From an uncultured Eubacteriales bacterium (GTDB lineage Bacteria > Bacillota > Clostridia > Lachnospirales > Lachnospiraceae), in assembly GCA_900548855.1 (NCBI GenBank), contig URMF01000027.1, forward strand, positions 1 to 43,664: a DNA stretch of 43,664 bases, read 5' to 3'. The translations under genes and the position numbers were made by a program. Under the pieces are notes generated by a model, which saw only the letters and a list, made by a program, of their open reading frames with translations, searched no databases and had not been told where the DNA came from. Positions 25,332 through 33,805 of the stretch are shown piece after piece (position 1 is the first letter of the stretch; every line of letters starts with the position of its first letter).

Positions 25332-26663
25332 ATGATCCGTGAATATATGGAAGAAAATGTATATGAAGCGGTCCAGAACCGTCTGCAATACATATTCCAG
25401 GAATTTGACAATATCTATCTCTCTTTTTCTGGTGGCAAGGACAGCGGTCTGCTGCTCAATCTGGTACTGGATTTCCAGCAAAAATATTATCCGGAAAAAA
25501 TTATTGGTGTATTCCATCAGGATTTTGAGGCACAGTATACTGTCACCACAGAATATATTGAAAGAACCTTTGAACGAATTAAAGATAAGGTAGAGCCCTA
25601 CTGGGTCTGTCTTCCTATGGCAACCAGAACCGCACTCAGTAACTATGAGATGTACTGGTATCCCTGGGATGACACAAAGCAAGACAGCTGGGTCCGGAGC
25701 ATGCCAGATAAAGAATATGTGATTCATCTCTCTAACAATCCAATCAGTACCTACAAATATAAAATGCACCAAGAAGACCTTGCAAAGCAGTTTGGCAGAT
25801 GGTACCGCATTTCACACGGCAACAAAAAAACCGTATGCCTGTTAGGACTTCGTGCAGAGGAATCCCTGCAGCGGTACAGCGGTTTCTTAAATAAAAAATA
25901 CGGCTATAACGGTGAATGCTGGATTAGCAAGCAATTTAAAGATGTGTGGTGTGCCTCTCCACTGTATGACTGGTCCATCAATGATGTATGGCACGCAAAC
26001 TACCTTTTCAATTATGACTATAATCACCTCTACGACCTTTACTACAAGGCTGGACTTACAGTTTCCCAGATGCGCGTAGCTTCGCCCTTTAATGACTATT
26101 CCAAGGATTCCCTGAATCTGTATCGTGTAATAGACCCCGAAATCTGGGTTAAGCTTGTGGGAAGGGTACAGGGTGCTAATTTCGCATGCATTTACGGAAA
26201 AACCAAAGCCATGGGTTACCGCAATGTCACACTGCCGGAGGGACATACCTGGGAATCCTATACTAAGTTCCTCTTAAGTACCCTGCCAGTCCGGCTCCGC
26301 AAGAATTACATCAAAAAATTTAACACCTCCATCATATTTTGGCACAAAACCGGCGGTGGACTGGATGAAGATACTATCCAGGAGCTCATAGACCACGGTT
26401 ACCGCATCCGAAGAAACGGTGTTTCCAATTATACATTGAACAAAAAATCAAGAATCGTTTTTATTGGCAATCTTCCTGATAACACGGATGATATCAAATC
26501 CTCCAAGGATATCCCCAGCTGGAAACGAATGTGTTACTGTATCTTAAAAAATGACCACATGTGCCGGTTTATGGGATTTGGATTAAACCGTGAACAGCAA
26601 AAGCGTATTAATGCCATACGCAGTGAGTACAAAAGTGTTGAGGAGATAAACTATGGAATATAA
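25332..26663 (+). CDS. IbrA-like PAPS reductase superfamily protein (DUF3440)
   Basis: A 443-residue protein of the adenine nucleotide alpha hydrolase / PAPS reductase superfamily. The PP-loop SFSGGKDSG is at 31-39, and the C-terminal DUF3440-type region follows from about 180 (LLGLRAEESLQRY, SPLYDWSINDVW). It has AGAGG before its ATG. The next gene, a ParB-like protein, overlaps by 11 bases. This two-gene arrangement is that of IbrA/IbrB, known in E. coli as regulators of immunoglobulin-binding protein genes and common on prophages and islands; the biochemical reaction is not established. The SGGKDS loop suggests ATP pyrophosphatase chemistry rather than sulfate reduction. Confidence 0.9.
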   Translation: MIREYMEENVYEAVQNRLQYIFQEFDNIYLSFSGGKDSGLLLNLVLDFQQKYYPEKIIGVFHQDFEAQYTVTTEYIERTFERIKDKVEPYWVCLPMATRTALSNYEMYWYPWDDTKQDSWVRSMPDKEYVIHLSNNPISTYKYKMHQEDLAKQFGRWYRISHGNKKTVCLLGLRAEESLQRYSGFLNKKYGYNGECWISKQFKDVWCASPLYDWSINDVWHANYLFNYDYNHLYDLYYKAGLTVSQMRVASPFNDYSKDSLNLYRVIDPEIWVKLVGRVQGANFACIYGKTKAMGYRNVTLPEGHTWESYTKFLLSTLPVRLRKNYIKKFNTSIIFWHKTGGGLDEDTIQELIDHGYRIRRNGVSNYTLNKKSRIVFIGNLPDNTDDIKSSKDIPSWKRMCYCILKNDHMCRFMGFGLNREQQKRINAIRSEYKSVEEINYGI

Positions 26664-27192
26664 GAGCCCTGTTTACAACGTAATTGCAGTGCCAGTGGAC
26701 AAAATACAGGCAAATAACTATAACCCGAATTCAGTTGCACCACCGGAAATGAAATTACTCTATGAAAGTATAAAAAATGATGGATACACCATGCCAATTG
26801 TCTGCTACTATAATAAAGAACAGGATATCTATATCATTGTAGACGGTTTTCACCGTTACCGCATTATGCTGGAGTACCCGGATATTTATGAAAGAGAACA
26901 GGGTTTGCTGCCTGTGTCTGTAATCGACAAATCAATAGACCAAAGAATGGCAAGCACTATCCGCCACAACCGGGCAAGGGGAACCCATGATGTGGAGCTT
27001 ATGAGCAACATTGTAAAGGATTTACACGACTTAGGAAGGTCAGACGCATGGATATCCAAGCACCTGGGAATGGACAAAGACGAGATATTAAGGTTAAAGC
27101 AGATAACAGGTCTGGCATCGCTGTTCAAGGATATCAATTTTGGGAAAGCATGGAAACCGGTTGAGGAGGAGACAAAAAAGCAAACAGGATAA
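26653..27192 (+). CDS. IbrB-like ParB-domain protein
   Basis: A 179-residue protein with a ParB/Srx N-terminal domain: VPVDKIQANNYNPNSV, ESIKNDGYTMPIV and the signature DGFHRYR (64-70, GxHR-type). Classical ParB proteins use this domain to bind CTP. Residues 115-160 hold a helix-turn-helix-like stretch (AWISKHLGMDKDEILRLKQI). It overlaps ibrA by 11 bases. A Lys-rich tail ends just before a terminator hairpin. Partner of IbrA; the joint activity is not known. Confidence 0.9.
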   Translation: MEYKSPVYNVIAVPVDKIQANNYNPNSVAPPEMKLLYESIKNDGYTMPIVCYYNKEQDIYIIVDGFHRYRIMLEYPDIYEREQGLLPVSVIDKSIDQRMASTIRHNRARGTHDVELMSNIVKDLHDLGRSDAWISKHLGMDKDEILRLKQITGLASLFKDINFGKAWKPVEEETKKQTG

Positions 27193-27200
27193 GCTGCAAA

Positions 27201-27231
27201 AAGCAGGCTCTGGTCTATACAGAGCCTGCTT
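27201..27231. terminator. Bidirectional terminator hairpin between ibrB and asparaginase
   Basis: Perfect 12-base arms AAGCAGGCTCTG (27201-27212) and CAGAGCCTGCTT (27220-27231), 7-base loop. Minus strand: followed by TTTTTG, a good terminator for the asparaginase gene, whose last codons lie within the hairpin. Plus strand: followed by CTTTCCCC, weaker, serving ibrB. Confidence 0.8.
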
Positions 27232-28246
27232 CTTTCCCCTCCATCGTAATAAAATCCTCTGCCACAGAGATATGCATGATTTTATCAGGCTCAATTCTGT
27301 TACTTAAGGCAAGCCACAGCTTACAGTATTGTGCAATGGGGGCACTTTCACACAACGGCTGTATACCAGCCTTTCTATAACAGCTGACTGTTTCGTATTC
27401 CGCCTCCCGTTCCGAAAGCCCTGTCAGAAATATTGGTATATTCCGTCTATGGGCAATATCCGCAAATTCATTTAAACCTTCACTAATAGCAATTGTCCCG
27501 GAATGGAAGCTTTCATGCAAAACTGCTCTTGTATGCTCAGAAAGCTCCGGGTATGGCATTCCCACATAGGGAATAATCCGCATAATTTCATCAGAAAACT
27601 CACTTAAGTTTATATTCTCTGTATCCTCAAACATAGCGGGTAATCCATCCCTTACAACGTATTCCGGATTCTGTATATATCTGCCATCCTCAAATTTACC
27701 ATACCATGAATTTCCTATACTCACAACATCTGCTGACAAAGGAAGATGCTGCTGAATACGTGTCCCCCTGTGGATTACCGGCACATCACCCTTATTACAG
27801 TAGCTTACAAAAACTCCCGTTCCATATTTTCCTTTTATAAATTCCAAAGCATATCTGAAATTATCCAGTCCATTGGAACGCTCATCACTCAATGCAAAAT
27901 CAGCAGAAACAAGAATAACCGGCAGTTGTACCGCACCAAAGATATAGCCTAAAAGTGCCGCACTATACTGCAGGGTATCCGTTCCATGTGTAATAATAAT
28001 TCCGTCAAGCCCACTCTCTTTGACCATCCGGTTCACACAGGATGCCAGCTTACGAATATGCGCTGCGGCAAGATTTTCACTCAAAATACAGTATGGCTCC
28101 TCCACAACAAACTCTATATCATCATTATATTGATTACGGTACATTTCCAGCAATGTATATGGAGAATTTCCTTCCGTGGTAATCCTTCCATTTTCATCTA
28201 CTCTGCTGCCAATTGTACCACCAGTAAAAATTATACACACTTTCAT
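27215..28246 (-). CDS. Asparaginase family protein
   Basis: A 343-residue L-asparaginase-type amidohydrolase: the first catalytic motif IIFTGGTIGS (T11) at the start and the second motif ITHGTDTLQYSA (T89, D90). Length fits cytoplasmic type I enzymes such as AnsA, and no signal peptide is present. It converts asparagine to aspartate and ammonia, though some homologues act on other amides. AGAGGTGC precedes the ATG. It stands alone, ends in a terminator hairpin and is divergent from the ABC transporter operon. Confidence 0.9.
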   Translation of the reverse strand: MKVCIIFTGGTIGSRVDENGRITTEGNSPYTLLEMYRNQYNDDIEFVVEEPYCILSENLAAAHIRKLASCVNRMVKESGLDGIIITHGTDTLQYSAALLGYIFGAVQLPVILVSADFALSDERSNGLDNFRYALEFIKGKYGTGVFVSYCNKGDVPVIHRGTRIQQHLPLSADVVSIGNSWYGKFEDGRYIQNPEYVVRDGLPAMFEDTENINLSEFSDEIMRIIPYVGMPYPELSEHTRAVLHESFHSGTIAISEGLNEFADIAHRRNIPIFLTGLSEREAEYETVSCYRKAGIQPLCESAPIAQYCKLWLALSNRIEPDKIMHISVAEDFITMEGKEAGSV

Positions 28247-28471
28247 AAACGATAAGCACCTCTTTCATTACGTCATTTTATATCGTTTTCTGCATGATTA
28301 CAAGTGCCGACTACGTATTTTCCAAACTTTACTATTCATAATATATCCATTTTGAGTATGCTGTATCGAACAAAAGGGCAAAAAGCATTGATTACAGGGA
28401 AATGCAACGGAAAGTAGCCTGGAAATACTCCATTGTATAGAACGGTTGCTAGTGCAACTGCATCATTCACA

Positions 28472-28488
28472 TTATGATTGTGTCATAA
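28472..28488. promoter_or_regulatory. Inverted repeat upstream of the ABC transporter
   Basis: TTATGA-TTGTG-TCATAA, perfect 6-base arms, ending 21 bases before the ATPase start. The right placement for an operator of the XRE regulator encoded downstream of the transporter; that link is inferred. No other regulatory element in the 28247-28509 gap was convincing. Confidence 0.45.
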
Positions 28489-28509
28489 AAACGGAAAGGT
28501 GGTTGTGCA

Positions 28510-29271
28510 ATGAGCAGACAAACAGTTATATCAGCAAAACATTTAAAAAAGTCTTTTGGGAAAAAGGAAAATATTCAAACGATTTACTCGGATTTGAACA
28601 TCGATATTTATAAAGGAGATTTTACCGTGATTATGGGTTCCTCGGGAGCAGGCAAATCTACCTTAATGTATTCCCTGTCAGGAATGGATAAGCCGGATGG
28701 TGGACAAATTGACTTTGACGGTACGGACATTACGAAGTTAAATAGTGACAAACTGGCAGTTTTCAGGCGGGCTCAGTGTGGATTTGTATTCCAGCAAATC
28801 TATCTGATTGATAAAATGAGTCTGATGGATAATGTGATTGCAGCAGGGGTGCTTACAAACAGGAACAAAGAGGACATCAAAAATCGTGCAAAGCAGCTTT
28901 TTTCTTTAGTAAATATTCCGGAAATGACATGGAAGAAAACACCCTCCCAGATTTCCGGCGGTGAAGCACAGAGGGCAGGCATTGTAAGAGCAATCATCAA
29001 TAATCCGAATGTACTTTTCGCGGATGAGCCAACGGGTGCATTAAATTCAGCAAATGGAACAGCAGTTCTCGATGTTTTTAGTTCACTTCACGAGAAAGGG
29101 CAGAGCATTGTCATGGTTACCCATGACAAAAAATCAGCTTTAAGGGGCAGCCGGATTCTTTATATTAAAGACGGTGAAATTTTTGGGGAGTGTAATTTGG
29201 GGAAATTCGATGCAGATAACGCCGAAAGAACCGAAAAATTTGAAAAATTCATTACTGAGATGGGGTGGTAG
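28510..29271 (+). CDS. ABC transporter ATP-binding protein (MacB/LolD-type)
   Basis: A 253-residue ATPase subunit. Walker A GSSGAGKST (43-51), signature SQISGGEAQRAGIVRA, Walker B NVLFADEPTGAL and H-loop VTHDKKSA are all intact. The DEPTGAL motif places it in the LolD/MacB/FtsE-like group that partners FtsX-type permeases, typically involved in export of or resistance to peptides or in envelope maintenance. Its stop overlaps the start of the permease gene. An AAAGGTGG site precedes the ATG. Confidence 0.96.
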   Translation: MSRQTVISAKHLKKSFGKKENIQTIYSDLNIDIYKGDFTVIMGSSGAGKSTLMYSLSGMDKPDGGQIDFDGTDITKLNSDKLAVFRRAQCGFVFQQIYLIDKMSLMDNVIAAGVLTNRNKEDIKNRAKQLFSLVNIPEMTWKKTPSQISGGEAQRAGIVRAIINNPNVLFADEPTGALNSANGTAVLDVFSSLHEKGQSIVMVTHDKKSALRGSRILYIKDGEIFGECNLGKFDADNAERTEKFEKFITEMGW

Positions 29272-31508
29272 GATTGAACAAGACATCAACACTAATTTTA
29301 CATAATCTAAAAAAAGCAAAAGGACAGTATACATCCTTTGGACTAATTATCTGTTTGACAGCATTTATTATGAATATTGCCCTTGTGCTTGCCTTTCAGA
29401 CATTTCATGCTTATGACAGCCGCTTTTCTGAGCTTGACACTGCGGACATCAATTTTTTAATTCCACAGTTTCAGGATGATGGTGAAATCATTGACGAGAT
29501 TAAAAAAATTGACGGAGTATCAGCCGTCGAAAAGCATGGCGGCATATTTGTTTCGGCAACGGTTCGTGAATTTGCGGATTCCGATTTTGACATGAATACA
29601 GTTTTCTATAACCTCAATGAGAAAAGAACACTGAACCGGCTCGACATTTCGGAAGAAGTAAAAAAAGACGAAAATACAATTTATATACCAATGTATATGC
29701 GGGAACTGGGTGGTTTTAAGGAAGGTGGCGATATTACCTATTCCATCGATGACAAGAATTATACCTATGAAATTGGCGGGATTGTATCGGAAATGCAGTA
29801 TGGGAATTATGGCACCGGACTGATTGGCGGATATCTCCCGGCGGCTGCCTATGAGAAATTCTCGGATTCGCATGGGGAACATATCATTACGGAATATTCC
29901 TTAAGAACTGCTGACAACGCTGATTTAACTAAAATCAAAAATGCGGTCACCGGAATTTTGAGCGATAAAGGAATTTCCGCATTAAATATTAACGACAGAG
30001 TTACCGGAAAGCAGACCAGAACAATGGTATGTACCCTACTGATTATCATATTTCTGGCACTTGCGGCAATCATATTGGCGGTAAGTATTTTCCTAAGCAG
30101 CTTTCGGATACGCAGTACGATTGAGGATGAGCTGGCACAGATGGGCGTTCTAAAAGCCATTGGTTATACAAGTAAACTGATAATTCATTCAGCAGTCTGG
30201 CCTTACACATTAGTAGGCATCGCTTCCACGGTCATCGGTGCAGCTTTATCCTATGCAGTTTTGCCTCAGGTAGCAGCCATTCTGGCAATTCAGTCAGGGT
30301 TTACCTATACGCCTGTCTTTGATGCCGCTGCCCTGCTCATCGTGATAATCATGCCCGTATCCGTAATATTCCTGTTTGCTTATCTTTCTGCAAAGAAAAT
30401 ATATAAGCTGGAACCGATAGATGCCATAAGGGGAAAGACCGGGAACAGAAACACGGGACAAAATATATTGCTGTCTGCCTTGTCGATTGGTATAATGGTG
30501 CTGCTATCTTTTGCAGGGACACTCCTTTATAATGTAAGTATCAGACCTGACAATTTTATGAATACACTTTCCGAAGAATCTCCTTCTGTTATTTTTGCGA
30601 CACCAAATGATAAAATACCAGAGTTAAAGGAACTTCTTCAGGACGACAACCGGGTAGAACTGGTTTTGGAATACTCATCTGTATCTGTAAGCTACGCAGA
30701 TGGAAGTCTTACTGCCTTTGTATGTGAAGACTTTGGAAAGGTAACAAATGATATCTGCTATGAGGGACACAATCCCGCCAGGGAAGATGAAATTGCAGTG
30801 GGAAATATGCTTGCAGATGACTATCCAATCGGCAGTAAGATAAAAATTACCGGCTCCAATCAGTCAGCCTTCTATGTGGTAACCGGCTATATTCAAAGTG
30901 TCAATCATGCTGGAAAGGTATGTGAATTGACAAAGGAAGGGTACGAAAAAATCGGTGAAGGACTGAACACAGTCAATGTCTATCTGCATGACAAAATTGC
31001 CGGAAAATTTATAGAAGAGTATGAAGAACATCATGACACATTAATTGCATCTTGCGTAAACTATGAACAGTTAAGCGAAAACAGCCTGACAATGTATGCA
31101 GGTATTGTTTCCGTAGTGACAATTGCTTTATTTGCGATTTCCATTCTGATGGTGCTGCTTGTACTATATGTCATTATCCATTCCATGATAAGCCAAAGCA
31201 GACAGGAATTTGGTATCTATAAAGCAATCGGATATACAAGCAGGCAGCTTACCATAATGACTGTAACACGGTTTATACCGGTTGTGGCCTGCTCCTCACT
31301 TCTGTCGGCGACAGCGGGAATATGGTATCTTCCTGTCATCAATCATACTATTTTCAGTCAGATTGGTGCCATAAAAAATCATTTTGAAATATCCATTTGG
31401 CTCCTGCTTGCAGCAGCAATTATTTTTACTGCCGTGGCGTTTTTCATCAGCGTACTTCTGGCAGCACCAATTAAAAGAATTACCGCATATTCCCTTTTAA
31501 AGGAATAA
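29265..31508 (+). CDS. FtsX-type ABC transporter permease
   Basis: A permease of up to 747 residues. A GTG at 29265 gives the longest form, but a TTG at 29274 has the better-spaced GGGGTGG site. The layout is one helix near the N-terminus (17-38), an extracytoplasmic domain (40-240), three or four helices (245-410) with a first FtsX domain, a second extracytoplasmic domain (420-605) and a final three-helix block (610-745). The two cytoplasmic FtsX loops carry parallel motifs, MGVLKAIGYTSK and YKAIGYTSR. This duplicated form is common in Gram-positive MacB/BceB-like exporters. It overlaps the ATPase gene and is followed by an XRE regulator. Confidence 0.93.
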   Translation: MVGLNKTSTLILHNLKKAKGQYTSFGLIICLTAFIMNIALVLAFQTFHAYDSRFSELDTADINFLIPQFQDDGEIIDEIKKIDGVSAVEKHGGIFVSATVREFADSDFDMNTVFYNLNEKRTLNRLDISEEVKKDENTIYIPMYMRELGGFKEGGDITYSIDDKNYTYEIGGIVSEMQYGNYGTGLIGGYLPAAAYEKFSDSHGEHIITEYSLRTADNADLTKIKNAVTGILSDKGISALNINDRVTGKQTRTMVCTLLIIIFLALAAIILAVSIFLSSFRIRSTIEDELAQMGVLKAIGYTSKLIIHSAVWPYTLVGIASTVIGAALSYAVLPQVAAILAIQSGFTYTPVFDAAALLIVIIMPVSVIFLFAYLSAKKIYKLEPIDAIRGKTGNRNTGQNILLSALSIGIMVLLSFAGTLLYNVSIRPDNFMNTLSEESPSVIFATPNDKIPELKELLQDDNRVELVLEYSSVSVSYADGSLTAFVCEDFGKVTNDICYEGHNPAREDEIAVGNMLADDYPIGSKIKITGSNQSAFYVVTGYIQSVNHAGKVCELTKEGYEKIGEGLNTVNVYLHDKIAGKFIEEYEEHHDTLIASCVNYEQLSENSLTMYAGIVSVVTIALFAISILMVLLVLYVIIHSMISQSRQEFGIYKAIGYTSRQLTIMTVTRFIPVVACSSLLSATAGIWYLPVINHTIFSQIGAIKNHFEISIWLLLAAAIIFTAVAFFISVLLAAPIKRITAYSLLKE

Positions 31509-31516
31509 TATAAACA

Positions 31517-31559
31517 GGTGATTGCGAAACTCTGTTTTTGAAACCGCACGTTGTGTAAA
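31517..31559. repeat. Two-block repeat, copy A
   Basis: AGGTGATTGCGAAACTCT (31517-31534), then 14 variable bases, then ACGTTGTGTAA (31549-31559). A copy with 17 of 18 and 9 of 11 matching bases and exactly the same 14-base spacing lies at 43578-43620. Between the permease and XRE genes here, with no coding overlap. Confidence 0.55.
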
Positions 31560-31600
31560 ATAAACAATTGTATAAAAATCATAAAATAGGGAGGTCTATT

Positions 31601-32485
31601 ATGAATTTTTCAGAAAAATTAAAAGAAATACGAAAAAACGAAGGATTGTCACAGGAGCAGCTTGCCGAAAAAATCGGCGTATCAAGACAGGCGATTACGA
31701 AATGGGAAACAGGAAAGGGATTACCAGATGTAGAAAATATGGTAATCATAGCAGAAATTTTTAAAACTACTTTAGACGAACTGCTTCGGGATTCTGGCGC
31801 AAGACAAAAACAGACAACACCTGTTTATACCAGTGAAACCGTTTATGACATTGACTGTGAGAAACATTTTGATATCAATATCGGAAATGCAGCTACCATC
31901 ATACTGTCTTCCGGAACAGACGAAAAGCTGCATATTAAGCTGTCTTCCGAAACCTTTGAAAATTTAGGCACCATGTTTAAAATCAGGCTGGATGAAAAGA
32001 AAAACAAGCTGGATGTAAATTGCCTTAACAAGAACAAAATAAGCCGCTATGAGGCAGAAGATTCCCTGATAGTTGAGATTATCCTTCCGGATAAATACTC
32101 TGACCATTGTGAGCTAGACGCCTCTGTTAAGCTTCTTGTAATAAAGAATCTTCATCTACGCCGTTTAGAATATGACGGTGATGCGGAGCAGGTTCTGATT
32201 TCAGACAGCAGCGGCAGTCTGGAATTTACCGCAAAAACGGATTATGACATTACCATTGATAAAATCACAGGCAGATTGGATGTCAACCAATGGAAGGCAA
32301 AAGCAATTGTTCATATTCCGGAAGAAAATATGGTAAATGTCATAAACAAAGGTCGAAAATGTGATGTTTATTATATAAAAGAAAATAATGTAATAGAGTA
32401 TGATAATTTTGTTGACGGCGAAAACGAACTTAGTGTTTCAGGGATATTCTCAGAGTTGATTGTAGATTTGACAAAGAAAGAATAA
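31601..32485 (+). CDS. XRE family regulator with C-terminal DUF4097-like domain
   Basis: I choose the ATG at 31601 (294 residues), with GGGAGG 6 bases upstream. Residues 5-60 are a classical helix-turn-helix: LKEIRKNEGLSQEQLAEKIGVSRQAITKWETGKGLPD. After a linker, residues 80-290 are beta-rich with repeated short turns (KLHIKLSSETFENLG, LEYDGDAEQVLISDSSGS, KTDYDITIDKITGRLDVNQ), resembling the DUF4097/GIN beta-helix domain that bacteria use for extracytoplasmic or ligand-binding roles. There is no membrane segment, so the domain is presumably cytoplasmic. It follows the ABC transporter genes on the same strand and likely controls them. Confidence 0.88.
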   Translation: MNFSEKLKEIRKNEGLSQEQLAEKIGVSRQAITKWETGKGLPDVENMVIIAEIFKTTLDELLRDSGARQKQTTPVYTSETVYDIDCEKHFDINIGNAATIILSSGTDEKLHIKLSSETFENLGTMFKIRLDEKKNKLDVNCLNKNKISRYEAEDSLIVEIILPDKYSDHCELDASVKLLVIKNLHLRRLEYDGDAEQVLISDSSGSLEFTAKTDYDITIDKITGRLDVNQWKAKAIVHIPEENMVNVINKGRKCDVYYIKENNVIEYDNFVDGENELSVSGIFSELIVDLTKKE

Positions 32486-32543
32486 TCTGAAAACATTGTC
32501 TTATAACCTTTTTACCAAAAGTAAAGGAACTTCTGCAAAGAAA

Positions 32544-32568
32544 ACCCCAGAGTTGCGACCTCTGGGGT
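32544..32568 (-). terminator. Terminator of the sirtuin/macrodomain operon
   Basis: Arms ACCCCAGAG (32544-32552) and CTCTGGGGT (32560-32568) with a 7-base loop. On the minus strand it is followed by TTTCTTT, 22 bases downstream of the stop at 32590. It lies between convergent genes and may also serve the XRE gene. Confidence 0.7.
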
Positions 32569-32589
32569 GAGAGAAGAATATTCGTTGTA

Positions 32590-33177
32590 CTAATATCTAT
32601 TTGCTGCATACTGCACACGGACAAAATACATTCTGCCTGCAATATCTGCTTTCCTTAAAATATAATTTTTCCCCCAGCTAGATACCGTCATATTCCCATC
32701 CTTATCTATATCACGCAGATTCATATAATGCCATTCGTCTACATATATCTTTTTTCTGCGTTCATCCAATAAAACAAAATTCTTTGCCATAACAATGATA
32801 TAGGTATCTTTCTTCCCCAACTGTTTTGAACCTACCTTTAACAATGTATCCATCTTAGCCTTCAAGTGGTATTCCTTTGCAAATCTTCTAAACCGGCTCA
32901 TCATCTGACCAATTGTCATTCCATGATTATCTTCATCCGTCATGCAGTAAAAATGCAGCAGCAGTAAATCCGCATTGCTCTGCCCCTTTTGGTCATACAT
33001 CGGAAAACCAAATGTATTCATAAAATGATAGCTGTTATGGCGAAAAAAATGCATTAATGTGGCTGTAATTGCCGCATATCCACATCCCTCCTCCGACAAT
33101 TCATACAATACAAGCCGGGCATCTTCCAAAGAATATTCCGGAAAATAGTTATGTATTACAGACAGATATTCTGACAT
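32590..33177 (-). CDS. Uncharacterised protein, start uncertain; possible frameshifted partner
   Basis: The first ATG (33177) gives 195 residues but has only a weak GGGATG-like site. The same frame continues upstream for 22 codons of protein-like sequence (QDVFYKGCSQEKPIGSWDEN) with no ATG, GTG or TTG, up to the end of the neighbouring gene, which lies in the -1 relation. The product has a Cys-containing stretch EEGCGYAAITATLMHF (about 30-45), then WGKNYIL near the C-terminus. This loosely recalls a papain-like or C39-like fold, with Cys in GCGYAA and a possible His in DEWHY; I cannot assign a family. It is the last gene of the operon. Confidence 0.6.
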   Translation of the reverse strand: MSEYLSVIHNYFPEYSLEDARLVLYELSEEGCGYAAITATLMHFFRHNSYHFMNTFGFPMYDQKGQSNADLLLLHFYCMTDEDNHGMTIGQMMSRFRRFAKEYHLKAKMDTLLKVGSKQLGKKDTYIIVMAKNFVLLDERRKKIYVDEWHYMNLRDIDKDGNMTVSSWGKNYILRKADIAGRMYFVRVQYAANRY

Positions 33178-33245
33178 TTTTTCATTTTCATCCCAGCTTC
33201 CAATTGGCTTTTCTTGAGAACATCCTTTATAAAAAACATCCTGAT

Positions 33246-33728
33246 TCAGCAGTCCTGCTTTTTATTGGTATATTCCCACACCAGATTATGATAATCAACA
33301 TGTTCTCTCTCAAAATACTGAATACAGGCAGTCCGTATTTCCTCATTTTCTTTCCAAAAATCATAAGCGATGACTACTTCATTTGTAACATCACCGCCTC
33401 CATATGTGTTTAATAATCTTAATGCCAGCTTAACAACATACTCACTATGATCTAACAATAATTCTCTTACCAGATCCGGAGAGGTATTCCAGAGTCTGTG
33501 ATACGAGATATTTTCCAATGCGGCACGTCTGCGATAATAATCCCTGTTTCTAAGTTCATTTTTCAATATATGAAAGGACTTCCAATTTCCCTTCCATGCA
33601 AGTGCCCTTAAACACACCACATAATCTTTCATTGGACCGTTTAATCCTTTTTCCAGTTCTTTTATACCTGCATCATACGGCACTTTTACACCATTAATAT
33701 TGGGAGCTTTGTAAAATTCACTCATCAT
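33246..33728 (-). CDS. HEAT-repeat-like helical protein
   Basis: I choose the ATG at 33728 (160 residues), preceded by GGGAGGAGGG. A further upstream ATG at 33806 overlaps the sirtuin stop as TAATG, but it lacks a ribosome binding site and its first 25 residues look non-coding. The protein is wholly helical with paired helices (DYVVCLRALAWKGNWKSFHILKNELR, RRRAALENISYH, LVRELLLDHSEYVVKLALRLLNTYGG), resembling HEAT/armadillo repeats. It lies third in the macrodomain/sirtuin operon; a substrate-binding or scaffold role is a guess. Confidence 0.7.
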   Translation of the reverse strand: MMSEFYKAPNINGVKVPYDAGIKELEKGLNGPMKDYVVCLRALAWKGNWKSFHILKNELRNRDYYRRRAALENISYHRLWNTSPDLVRELLLDHSEYVVKLALRLLNTYGGGDVTNEVVIAYDFWKENEEIRTACIQYFEREHVDYHNLVWEYTNKKQDC

Positions 33729-33805
33729 ACCCGTACCATCCCTCCTCCCAGTATGCATATCCGCTACACCATATGGCTCCTGCTTACATAACAAATTATA
33801 ACACA

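Noticed and set aside
25305..25772. Minus-strand ORF of 155 codons over the start of ibrA
   Set aside because: Antisense to the conserved PP-loop region of ibrA and with no ribosome binding site or recognisable motif.
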